Shown: positions 7,411 through 14,185, numbered from the stretch's first letter. The stretch: 18,575 nucleotides of DNA from CAIUSP01 sp040375675 (GCA_040375675.1 JBEIRY010000032.1:1-18575), one strand, 5' to 3'. Translations and numbers: made by a program. Notes: generated by a model not told the origin, from the letters alone.

Positions 7411-7683
7411 ATGTCAGTAACCGTCAAGATTCCGAGCCAACTCCGAGTTGCCACTGAAGGCGCAGAGGAGGTCGAGGTAGAGGGCTCGACCGTAGGCGAG
7501 GCGCTCGACGCGGTGTTTGCCGCCCACGGCGATCTGCGTGAGCGAATCACCCAAGATGGCGACTTGAGGCGCTTTGTGAATGTCTATGTCTCCGGTGAGG
7601 ACATTCGCTTTCAGGACGGGCTCGATACCCCCATCTCCGACGGAGATGAGGTCACGATCCTCCCCGCAGTGGCTGGCGGCTGA
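7411..7683 (+). CDS. cysO: CysO-like ubiquitin-fold sulfur carrier protein (MoaD/ThiS family)
   Basis: A 90-residue beta-grasp sulfur carrier. It ends in Ala-Gly-Gly, the tail that a MoeB/MoeZ-type E1 adenylates and converts to a thiocarboxylate. The region FVNVYVSGEDIRF and the end GDEVTILPAVAGG match what I recall of mycobacterial CysO nearly residue for residue, closer than generic MoaD or ThiS. In Mycobacterium, CysO donates sulfur to CysM for cysteine and sits beside mec and cysM. Here it sits beside a threonine-synthase-like enzyme, and neither mec nor cysM is in the window. The ATG at 7411 is preceded by GAAAGGA; the frame extends upstream into the previous gene, but homology starts at MSVTVKIPS. 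It probably shares the riboswitch-controlled transcript. Confidence 0.92.
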   Translation: MSVTVKIPSQLRVATEGAEEVEVEGSTVGEALDAVFAAHGDLRERITQDGDLRRFVNVYVSGEDIRFQDGLDTPISDGDEVTILPAVAGG

Positions 7684-7710
7684 GACTCACTCCCGCCGTA
7701 TCCTCTGCGT

Positions 7711-8439
7711 GTGACCGGCGGCGATAAATTACCCCCAGTTGCGATTCTCTGCGGTGGCAGAGGCACGCGGCTGAGCGAGAGGACCGAATCGCTGCCGAAG
7801 GCCCTGGTCGAAGTCGGTGGGGTGCCGATCCTCTGGCACGTGATCGGGATCTATGCGGCCCAGGGCTTCGATGAGTTCCTGCTGCTCACGGGCTACAAGG
7901 GCGATCAGATCTCGCGTTGGACCGAAGCCGTGGAGTGGCCAGAGGGCGTAAGCGTCGAGTGCCTCGATACGGGAGAGGAGACCCAGACCGGTGGACGGAC
8001 GCTGCAGGCGGCTGAGCATCTGGGGCAGAGACGGTTCGCGCTGACATATGCCGATGGTCTTGCCGATATAGATCTGGCTGCCGAGGTCGCCTTTCACGAA
8101 GCGCACGGTGCCGCAGCCACCATGACCGTGATCAGACCCGAGTTGCAGTTCGGGCTGGCGCGGATAGACGATCGAGACAAAGTAGAGGGGTTCGAGGAAA
8201 AGCCCATCCTGGACGGCTGGGTAAACGGCGGGTTCTTCATCTTCGAACCGGGCGCTGCCGAGTACCTGAGCGAGGACTCGGTCCTCGAGCGTCAGCCGCT
8301 GGAGGCATTGGCCGCCGCCGGCGATCTGCTGGCGTTCAGACACCCGGGCTTTTGGAAGTGCATGGACACCTACAAGGACCGTCAGGCACTGGAGGACCTT
8401 CTAGGTAGCGGGCCTGCTCCTTGGGGAGGGTGGGACTGA
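7711..8439 (+). CDS. rfbF: Glucose-1-phosphate cytidylyltransferase-like nucleotidyltransferase
   Basis: A 242-residue sugar-phosphate nucleotidyltransferase. Signatures are LCGGRGTRLSE (13-23) with a downstream PK (29-30), TYADGLADIDL, NGGFFIFEP, and HPGFWKCMDTYKD near the C-terminus. The order and wording (PILWHVI, GYKGDQI, DTGEETQTGGR, FALTYADGLADID, HPGFWxxMDT) match RfbF, which makes CDP-glucose from CTP and glucose 1-phosphate, better than the dTTP- or UTP-using relatives. It starts with GTG without an evident ribosome binding site, 27 bases after cysO, so it may be read from the same transcript. Its stop overlaps the next start (TGATG), and that neighbour is the matching dehydratase type. 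Confidence 0.85.
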   Translation: MTGGDKLPPVAILCGGRGTRLSERTESLPKALVEVGGVPILWHVIGIYAAQGFDEFLLLTGYKGDQISRWTEAVEWPEGVSVECLDTGEETQTGGRTLQAAEHLGQRRFALTYADGLADIDLAAEVAFHEAHGAAATMTVIRPELQFGLARIDDRDKVEGFEEKPILDGWVNGGFFIFEPGAAEYLSEDSVLERQPLEALAAAGDLLAFRHPGFWKCMDTYKDRQALEDLLGSGPAPWGGWD

Positions 8440-9434
8440 TGGGCTCTTCGAAGGCTCTCGTGACCGGATCCCGTGGTTTTGCCGGTGGCTGGCTTTGTCA
8501 GGCGCTGCTCGATCGAGGCTACGAGGTCGCCGGTCTGGATCGTCCGCCCACCGGGGAGCGCACATCGTCTCTGGTACTGCTCGGGATAGAGGATGAGGTC
8601 GAAGACATTCAGATGGACCTGCTCGATGGCGAGGGCGTTACAGGTGTGGTGGGTCGCTACGCGCCTGATCTCGTCTTCCACCTTGCTGCCCAGACCCAGG
8701 TTGGAGAGGCGAATCTCTCGCCCCTGCCAACGCTGGAAGTGAATGTCGCGGGCACCTGGAATCTGCTGGAGGCGGTTCGTCTGCTCGACAACGGGCCGCG
8801 GACGGTGGTTGCCTCATCGGACAAGGCCTACGGCGCGCAGGAGGACCTTCCGTATCGAGAGAGCGCGCCGCTGCTTGCAAGCTATCCATACGACGCCTCG
8901 AAAGCGGCAGCTGACCTGATCGCGCGCTCCTACTGGTCGACTTACGCGTTGCCGGTTGCGGTGACCCGCTTCGCGAATCTTTATGGCGGAGGAGACCTCA
9001 ACTTTGCTCGGCTGATCCCGGAGACGATCGGCGCGGTGCTCTCTGGCAGGGCCCCGACCTTGCGGTCCGACGGAACGCCCGAGCGTGACTATCTCTACGT
9101 GACCGATGCAGCCGATGCGTATCTGGCGGTAGCGGATGCCCTTGTAGACGGCGGTGGGGCTGCCGGGGAGGCATTCAACGCGGGATCGGGACGCCCCTGG
9201 TCGGTACTCGAGGTCGTGCAGATGATCTGCGAGATCTCAGGCTCGGACGTCGAGCCCGAGGTCCTTGGCAGTGGCACGCCCGAGGGCGAGATAGATCGGC
9301 AATTTCTCGATTCGAACAAGATCGCTGAGCTGTGCGGCTGGAAGCCTCAGGTCGAGCTGCGCGATGGCCTTGCCGCTACCTATGAGTGGTATTCGGCGCA
9401 CCCCGAGGCGGTTGCCCGGGAATCGGTCGACTAA
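8439..9434 (+). CDS. rfbG: NAD-dependent 4,6-dehydratase/epimerase, CDP-glucose 4,6-dehydratase-like
   Basis: A 331-residue extended short-chain dehydrogenase. The NAD-binding motif is TGSRGFAG (G10, G13, G16), followed by FHLAAQ (80-85), SSDK (126-129) and YDASK with Y151 and K155. A Ser/Thr-Asp-Lys active-site set rather than Thr-Asp-Glu is a mark of CDP-glucose 4,6-dehydratase (RfbG), which makes CDP-4-keto-6-deoxyglucose. The adjacent RfbF-like gene supports this. The protein is somewhat shorter than typical RfbG, so another sugar-nucleotide epimerase/dehydratase is possible. I chose the ATG at 8439 because it overlaps the rfbF stop and follows GGGAGGGTGGG. No downstream CDP-hexose genes are in the window. 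Confidence 0.82.
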   Translation: MGSSKALVTGSRGFAGGWLCQALLDRGYEVAGLDRPPTGERTSSLVLLGIEDEVEDIQMDLLDGEGVTGVVGRYAPDLVFHLAAQTQVGEANLSPLPTLEVNVAGTWNLLEAVRLLDNGPRTVVASSDKAYGAQEDLPYRESAPLLASYPYDASKAAADLIARSYWSTYALPVAVTRFANLYGGGDLNFARLIPETIGAVLSGRAPTLRSDGTPERDYLYVTDAADAYLAVADALVDGGGAAGEAFNAGSGRPWSVLEVVQMICEISGSDVEPEVLGSGTPEGEIDRQFLDSNKIAELCGWKPQVELRDGLAATYEWYSAHPEAVARESVD

Positions 9435-10282
9435 GGCGCGACTATCTCGAAGTCAGGATCCGGTTCGTCGAGCAACGAGAGCAGCTCGCCGAGCTTCATT
9501 GGATCTCCTTCGACCGTGATCCTGCCGCTGCCGAGTAGGTCCTCGACCGGCTCGGTCTTGGCGATCAACGCGTCTAGGGTAGATCGCTCCATCCGCAAGG
9601 TCACCGGAGCCTCTGCGTCTTTGCGGGCCGGGCGGTGCGTCAGCGCCCCGTTGGAGAGATTGAGGATGAAGGCCTCTCCGGTATCGGAGATCTCCCAGCG
9701 GAGTCCGATCTGCGCCGTGGCCGCTCGGGGGCCGTTGAGCCGAAGTGCCATCGCATCGAGGATCTGCTCCACCGTCAATGCGGAGACCATGTCGAGCGGA
9801 GTCGCGATCGTCGGTGCTCCTACCCTGCCCTCGCGCAGTTCCCGTGAACCCATGAGGAAGAAGTTCCGCCAGGTTGCGTTCTCGGCGCCGTAACCGAGTT
9901 GCTCGAGCGCATCGGCTTCTAGATCACGCGCGGGCTCATTTTGCGGGTCTGCGAAGACGAGATGGGATGTGATTTCCGCAACCCATCGGAAGTCACCCGC
10001 TTCGAATGCGGCGCGGGCCTTCTCGAGCAGCGCGTCGGGACCACCGGCAAGATCGACATAGCGCTTGCCGGCCTCGGAGGGTGGATGCTGCCAGAGGTGG
10101 GCGGGGTTGCCGTCGAACCAACCCATGTAGCGCTGGTAAATCGCTTTGACGTTGTGGCTGACCGAGCCGTAGTAATCGCGACAGCTCCACTCCGCCGCAA
10201 GGCTTGCTGGCAGCTCGAGCTCCTCGGCAATTTCGCCTCCCGTGTAGCCGAGATTGATCATTCGGACGGTTTGGTCGTGCAA
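9431..10282 (-). CDS. Alkylsulfatase C-terminal fragment (dimerisation and SCP2-like domains), after a frameshift
   Basis: This 283-residue frame continues the alkylsulfatase encoded just upstream on the same strand. It begins in mid-domain at HDQTVRMINLGYTG and holds YYGSVSHNVKAIYQRYMGWFDG-type sequence and the TWRNFFLMGSRELR helix of the dimerisation domain. An SCP2-like domain follows from about residue 160 to the end, thought to bind alkyl chains in this family. Its only start is a TTG inside the conserved YLHDQT region, with no ribosome binding site of its own, so it is unlikely to be a separate gene. Its stop codon overlaps the stop of the convergent rfbG-like gene. Confidence 0.85.
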   Translation of the reverse strand: MHDQTVRMINLGYTGGEIAEELELPASLAAEWSCRDYYGSVSHNVKAIYQRYMGWFDGNPAHLWQHPPSEAGKRYVDLAGGPDALLEKARAAFEAGDFRWVAEITSHLVFADPQNEPARDLEADALEQLGYGAENATWRNFFLMGSRELREGRVGAPTIATPLDMVSALTVEQILDAMALRLNGPRAATAQIGLRWEISDTGEAFILNLSNGALTHRPARKDAEAPVTLRMERSTLDALIAKTEPVEDLLGSGRITVEGDPMKLGELLSLLDEPDPDFEIVAP

Positions 10283-11268
10283 GTAGGTGTAAAGGTCCGC
10301 TGCAAGGCAAGTCTCTCTCGGACCCTTTCGTTTCCCCGGATCGGCCAGTGATGCCCCGCAAAGAGAACCTCTACCTCGTCGCCGAACAGATCGAGTGTTT
10401 CGCCGAGCTGTCTGGCCCAGGCATGTCCATCGCGCACCAGAGCGCCTCGCGGTGTCATCAGGTTGTGTAGCCCGTGTACGGCGATGTCGGCCGTGCAGAG
10501 CGCTTGGTGCTCGGGGAAGAAGATGCTCATGTTCGCAGGGGCTTCGGAGTCAGAGGTGATTTGGAACCGCATCCGGATTCCGTCTAGGACTCTCTCTTCA
10601 CCTGTCTCGGACACTTCTTCATTCGGTCGGATCAGGCTGATCGTGCCGGTCGAGGTGGTGAGCCCGAGCCCTGCCCCCATCTGCCCTTCGGGCCCCGGCT
10701 CCAGGGCCGCGGCGTACATGTAAGCGGCGCGGCGGGCCATGGCTGTGCCGCAGAAGACGTTTTCGCCGACGGCCTCTTCGGTAAAGCCGGCTGGCGCCAG
10801 TACCGGCAGGTCCTCAGGCGCACCGTCGGGGAATAGCCCCTTGGCGCCGCCGAAGTGATCGATGTGGCTGTGGGTGTAGACCAATCCCTTGATTGGTCGG
10901 TCACCGCGGTGCTGTCGGTAGAGCGCGATAGCGGCAGCTGCGGTCTCGGTGGTTATCAGTGGGTCGACCACGATGATTCCGTCCGCGCCTTCGATCACAT
11001 GCATGTTCGAGAGGTCGAAGCCGCGGAGTTGATAGACGCCCTCGCATACCTCGAAGAGCCCTGCGATCCTGAGCAACTTCGTTTGCCTCCAGAGGCTGGG
11101 GTTTACGGTCTCGGGCGCTTCACCGTCGACGAACTCGTAACGCGCGGGGCTCCAAACCTCGTTGCCGTCTGCGTCGAGGATGGCTGCGCCGTCGTATGAA
11201 GCGACGAGGCCGTGCGTTGCATCGGCAAAGTCACGCTCATCTGCGTAGTCCGGCAAATCTCGACTCAT
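10258..11268 (-). CDS. Alkylsulfatase (SdsA/YjcS-like) N-terminal MBL domain, truncated by a frameshift
   Basis: These 336 residues are the catalytic half of an SDS-hydrolase type sulfatase, which cleaves alkyl sulfate esters to alcohol and sulfate. The N-terminus (DFADATHG, DADGNEVW), the metal motif THSHIDHFGG (H133, H135, D137, H138), E242 (SEAP), HNLMTPRGALVRD and GHHWPIRGNE (H306) fit the family. D261 in CTADI stands where I recall a glutamate metal ligand in SdsA1. After ALQR the frame runs into unrelated residues TFTPTCTTKPSE and stops, while the next frame continues the family sequence. No signal peptide is seen. The ATG is two bases from the tRNA-Arg 3' end, which leaves no room for a normal ribosome binding site. 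Confidence 0.87.
   Translation of the reverse strand: MSRDLPDYADERDFADATHGLVASYDGAAILDADGNEVWSPARYEFVDGEAPETVNPSLWRQTKLLRIAGLFEVCEGVYQLRGFDLSNMHVIEGADGIIVVDPLITTETAAAAIALYRQHRGDRPIKGLVYTHSHIDHFGGAKGLFPDGAPEDLPVLAPAGFTEEAVGENVFCGTAMARRAAYMYAAALEPGPEGQMGAGLGLTTSTGTISLIRPNEEVSETGEERVLDGIRMRFQITSDSEAPANMSIFFPEHQALCTADIAVHGLHNLMTPRGALVRDGHAWARQLGETLDLFGDEVEVLFAGHHWPIRGNERVRERLALQRTFTPTCTTKPSE
10297..10298 (-). other. Predicted one-base deletion (frameshift) in the alkylsulfatase gene
   Basis: On the minus strand the text reads CAGCGGACCTTTACACC. Adding one G (CGG GAC CTT TAC ACC TAC TTG CAC GAC CAA) restores an unbroken R-D-L-Y-T-Y-L-H-D-Q, the expected family sequence, and joins both frames into a protein of about 612 residues. 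The run of G is two here where three are needed, so either a sequencing/assembly slip or a real mutation is possible. Confidence 0.85.
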
Positions 11269-11269
11269 A

Positions 11270-11343
11270 CGCGCCCGACAGGATTCGAACCTGTGACCTC
11301 GTGCTCCGGAGGCACGCGCTCTATCCAGCTGAGCTACGGGCGC
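11270..11343 (-). tRNA. tRNA-Arg (anticodon CCG)
   Basis: The minus strand folds as a complete tRNA: acceptor GCGCCCG/CGGGCGC, D-arm TAGCTCAGCTGGATAGAGC, anticodon stem CGTGC/GCACG with loop CTCCGGA, and T-arm ACAGGTTCGAATCCTGT. The anticodon CCG reads the arginine codon CGG. The discriminator base is G at 11270, and no CCA follows (the next bases are TATG), so CCA must be added after transcription. It sits directly upstream of the alkylsulfatase start and 49 bases after the SGNH gene stop on the same strand; I could not pick out a convincing promoter of its own. Confidence 0.97.
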
Positions 11344-11392
11344 CTGTAGCGCTCAGTCTAGGGAGCGAGCGATTACATCTCGCCGCGGCCAT

Positions 11393-12373
11393 CTACAGGG
11401 AAGTTCTTTTACGAAGTCGATCGAGCAACTGAAGGGTGAGCAGGTTGCGGAGATTCGCGCCGTATTTCACACCCTCGGCGCTCAGGTCCATCGACTGCCC
11501 AGCCCAGTAGCCGATGCCCCAGCCACCGAATACGTTCAAATGAATTCCATCCGGGAAGAGCCCCTGATCGACCATCTCTCTCCGTGTGAGTGCCCGCCAG
11601 AGATTGAGCAGGGGGAGATGCCGGGCGCGTGCGACGCGAGCAATCCGGGCGTTCAAGGACAGCACGCGGTCAGAGCTGCCCTGCGTATCGATGCGTGGCG
11701 GGAGGGTCGAGAGAACCGGCACGATCGACCGCGAGACGAGCGCGGAAACGATCGCTTCGAGGTTGCCCTCGAATGTGGATGGGGCCACGGCCTGTCTCGC
11801 ATCGTTGGTTCCGATCATCACCAGAGCAAGACGCGGCTTGAGCAGGCGAGCCTCGCAGCCGATCGGCGTTCCCCTCTCCTCGCACTCGACAGGGGGAGGC
11901 GTGTTGCAGAGGCTGCCGGCAAGAGGGGTCGGAAGGTTCGAGAGAGGCCAAGCCGAGTTCTCACACGATTTGGTTGCCGCACTGTCGCGGGTGAAGGAGT
12001 TTCCAACCGCGCAGGGGAGGTCCGTCATGGAGGAAGCGAGGCGCCCTCCTCGGTACCAGCGGACCGTGTCATTAAGGGTTGGGTGGCCCGAAGGATCCCA
12101 GGGCCCGCATCCCGCGCCCTGCAGGAAGGTCGGAAACCATGAGTTGGAGTCCCCGACCTTCATGAACACATGGGGCCGCAATCCTCGCCTCACACCTGCA
12201 GCGACGAGCTGATCGACTCTCTGAACTGTTGGCTTGTCGAGCTTTGGCTGCACGGGTTCAGTTCTCCAGTCCGGCGCAGTGGAGGTCTGTCCGAATGCGG
12301 GAGCAGCCAGTATCAGCGTGGCGAGCAGCGAGCAGATGACCGCCGGAACTGTGTTTGTCGAACGTCTGGGCAT
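11393..12373 (-). CDS. Secreted SGNH/GDSL-type hydrolase
   Basis: A 326-residue exported protein with a signal peptide: MPRRSTNTVP, a hydrophobic stretch AVICSLLATLILAAPAF, and cleavage near FGQ. SGNH blocks are visible: VGDSNS with nucleophile S76, IGTND (188-191) with N190, and PDGIHLN with D275 and H278 as the catalytic Asp-x-x-His. Between blocks I and III there are seven cysteines, which suggests disulfides in a secreted protein. The family hydrolyses esters, including acylated polysaccharides and lipids; the substrate is unknown here. It is transcribed divergently from rnz across a 133-base gap. The ATG at 12373 gives a clean signal peptide. Confidence 0.83.
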   Translation of the reverse strand: MPRRSTNTVPAVICSLLATLILAAPAFGQTSTAPDWRTEPVQPKLDKPTVQRVDQLVAAGVRRGLRPHVFMKVGDSNSWFPTFLQGAGCGPWDPSGHPTLNDTVRWYRGGRLASSMTDLPCAVGNSFTRDSAATKSCENSAWPLSNLPTPLAGSLCNTPPPVECEERGTPIGCEARLLKPRLALVMIGTNDARQAVAPSTFEGNLEAIVSALVSRSIVPVLSTLPPRIDTQGSSDRVLSLNARIARVARARHLPLLNLWRALTRREMVDQGLFPDGIHLNVFGGWGIGYWAGQSMDLSAEGVKYGANLRNLLTLQLLDRLRKRTSL

Positions 12374-12506
12374 CTATCGCAAGTTAGAGGTGCTGGACCG
12401 CGCCTTCTCCAGATGAAACACGTATTCGACGGTGAAGGTGCGGGTGCCCATCGAGACGGGCGGCCACGCCCGCCCGCGAGACGCCTCCGTCTTTAGCCTC
12501 CGCCTG

Positions 12507-13508
12507 ATGGATCTCTCGGTTGCATTCATGGGAACCGGCGGCTCCGTGCCTACCGCACGGCGAGCTACCGCTTGCGTGCTCCTGCGCGCTGGCGGCGCGC
12601 GAGTGATGATCGACTGCGGAGAAGGTGCTCAGCGCCAGCTGATGCGCTCACTCGGGCTGGTCGCAGTAGACGACATCTATCTGACCCACTTCCACGCCGA
12701 TCACTACCTCGGGCTCCCCGGGTTGCTCAAGACCTACGACCTGCATGGGCGCGAGCGTCCGTTGAGGATCTTCGGGCCGAAGGGGCTGGAGGGTCTCTAC
12801 GGATCACTTGGCAGGATTCTGGGCCGGGTCTCGTACCCGATCGAGCTGATCGAGATGGAACCCGGAGAGGAGATCTCGTATGACGGCTTTGGCATGCACG
12901 CATTCCCGGTTGACCACAGGGTGGAGGCATACGGATATGCGCTGATCGAGCCAGAGCGCCCGGGGCGGTTCGACCCCACCAGGGCCCGTGAACTCGGAGT
13001 GATCGACGAACGGGATTTCGGAAGACTTCAGCGTGGCCACTCGGTAGAGGTGGCTGCCGGCGAGGTCAGCCCCGATCAGGTCCTCGGTGAGGCCCGATCC
13101 GGGAGGCGTGTCGTAGTAACCGGGGACACGCGGCCTTCGACCCTCACCTCGGCGGCCGCCCAGGGGGCACAGCTTCTGATTCACGACTCAAGCTTTGCCG
13201 ACGAGGATGTCGAACGAGCAGTAGAGACCGGGCACTCGACGGCGAGGGAGGCTGCAGAGCTCGCAGAGGAGGCCGGAGTGAAGATGCTTGCCCTCGTCCA
13301 CATCTCCACGCGCTACCGGATTCGAGATCTGCTCGATCAGGCGCGCGAGGTGCATGCCGAGACGATTGCCCCGAGGGACTTCGATCTGGTCGAGATTCCT
13401 TACCCCGAACGCGGCGAGCCGGTGTTGGTCGCCAATGGAGCAAGAGACGACGGCGCAGGAGAGGGCCCTCGAGTCGATAGGCTGGCCTCACCAGAAGACG
13501 AGCAGTAA
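12507..13508 (+). CDS. rnz: Ribonuclease Z
   Basis: A 333-residue MBL-fold endonuclease that trims tRNA 3' ends, cutting after the discriminator base in precursors lacking CCA. Metal ligands follow the RNase Z pattern: THFHADH (H61, H63, D65, H66), H137 (PVDHRV), D207 (TGDTRP) and H265 (LVHIS). IHDSSF (225-230) and GHSTAREAAELA (242-253) are further RNase Z signatures. The length is slightly above the usual 305-310 because of a charged C-terminal tail. The frame is open back to 12432, but MDLSVAFMGTGGSVPT is the typical N-terminus. No clear ribosome binding site precedes this ATG, so translation may be leaderless. Confidence 0.95.
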   Translation: MDLSVAFMGTGGSVPTARRATACVLLRAGGARVMIDCGEGAQRQLMRSLGLVAVDDIYLTHFHADHYLGLPGLLKTYDLHGRERPLRIFGPKGLEGLYGSLGRILGRVSYPIELIEMEPGEEISYDGFGMHAFPVDHRVEAYGYALIEPERPGRFDPTRARELGVIDERDFGRLQRGHSVEVAAGEVSPDQVLGEARSGRRVVVTGDTRPSTLTSAAAQGAQLLIHDSSFADEDVERAVETGHSTAREAAELAEEAGVKMLALVHISTRYRIRDLLDQAREVHAETIAPRDFDLVEIPYPERGEPVLVANGARDDGAGEGPRVDRLASPEDEQ

Positions 13509-13513
13509 GCGGC

Positions 13514-13529
13514 GCCGGGTTCACCCGGC
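13514..13529 (+). terminator. GC-rich hairpin after rnz, possible terminator
   Basis: GCCGGG (13514-13519) and CCCGGC (13524-13529) form a 6-bp all-GC stem with a TTCA loop, starting five bases after the rnz stop. There is no T-tract, only ATTT six bases on. It may end rnz transcription before the pyr operon, but the support is weak. Confidence 0.3.
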
Positions 13530-13561
13530 AGCAGATTTCCCAAACCGTCGGAAGGCACTGC

Positions 13562-13567
13562 TAGGCT
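13562..13567 (+). promoter_or_regulatory. Possible -10 element of the pyr operon
   Basis: TAGGCT fits the TAnnnT core of a -10 box. A start about seven bases downstream would place the PyrR hairpin at the very 5' end of the mRNA, as reported for mycobacterial pyr mRNA. No convincing -35 is seen at normal spacing, so this is tentative. Confidence 0.3.
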
Positions 13568-13580
13568 CGTTGCCGAACGA

Positions 13581-13613
13581 TCCTTTAACCCGGTCCAGAG
13601 AGACCAAGAAGGA
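13581..13613 (+). promoter_or_regulatory. PyrR-binding hairpin overlapping the pyrR ribosome binding site
   Basis: GGTC (13592-13595) and GACC (13602-13605) enclose the hexaloop CAGAGA, which fits the CNGNGA loop of PyrR binding sites known from Bacillus; TCCAGAGAG fits the core UCCNGNGAG. Below an internal loop, TCCTT (13581-13585) can pair with AAGGA (13609-13613), which is the ribosome binding site of pyrR (ATG at 13619). PyrR bound with UMP would be expected to hold this fold and block translation of the operon's first gene. No transcription terminator follows it, so the attenuation seen in Bacillus is not supported. Confidence 0.75.
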
Positions 13614-13618
13614 GCGGA

Positions 13619-14185
13619 ATGACCGAAAATTGCGTCCTCGACGAGGACTCTTTGCGCAGGGCTCTGACCCGCATCGCGCACGAGATCGTCGAGAAGAATC
13701 CTGATGGCGGAGACCTTGCCGTAGTCGGGATACACACCCGTGGCGCGGTTCTAGCCAATCGACTCCACGCGTTGGTCTCGGAATTGAGTGAAGGAGAGAT
13801 CCCCCTCGGCGATCTCGACATCTCCTTCTACAGAGATGACCTGGAAAGGCGCAAGCCAGCCGAGGCTCCGGTAGTACACGCAACGCATCTCGACTTCGAC
13901 CCGGCAGGCCGCACGGTGGTGCTGGTCGACGATGTGCTTTTCACCGGACGGACGGTCCGAGCCGCGATAGATGCCCTCTTCGACTACGGCAGACCCGAGC
14001 GGGTCCAGCTGGCGGTCCTGGTGGACCGAGGGCACCGCGAGGTTCCGATCAGACCTGACTACATCGGCAAGAACCTCCCTACTTCGCCCGATGAGCGGGT
14101 CAATGTCCACTTGGCCGAGATCGACGGAAACGACGAGGTGACCGTTTCCGCGAGCGTTGCCGCTGGCAACGGAGGAGGCGCCTAG
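13619..14185 (+). CDS. pyrR: Bifunctional pyr operon regulator / uracil phosphoribosyltransferase PyrR
   Basis: A 188-residue type I phosphoribosyltransferase that senses UMP/UTP, binds the pyr leader RNA, and may also convert uracil and PRPP to UMP. The PRPP loop is VVLVDDVLFTGRT (100-112). The flanking VVGIHTRGAVLANRL (35-49), the RDDL hood region (72-75) and VLVDRGHRE are typical of PyrR. The ATG at 13619 follows AAGGAG at normal spacing. It is the first gene of the operon; pyrB begins at the base directly after its stop. A PyrR-type RNA hairpin sits immediately upstream. Confidence 0.96.
   Translation: MTENCVLDEDSLRRALTRIAHEIVEKNPDGGDLAVVGIHTRGAVLANRLHALVSELSEGEIPLGDLDISFYRDDLERRKPAEAPVVHATHLDFDPAGRTVVLVDDVLFTGRTVRAAIDALFDYGRPERVQLAVLVDRGHREVPIRPDYIGKNLPTSPDERVNVHLAEIDGNDEVTVSASVAAGNGGGA

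Noticed and set aside
11270..11343. tRNA-Arg as an integration (attachment) site for a mobile element.
   Set aside because: No integrase and no repeat of the tRNA 3' end was noticed in the window, and neighbouring genes are chromosomal types.
12458..12471. GGGCG/CGCCC hairpin upstream of rnz as a regulatory element.
   Set aside because: A 5-bp GC stem is common by chance in DNA of this composition and has no T-tract or known motif.
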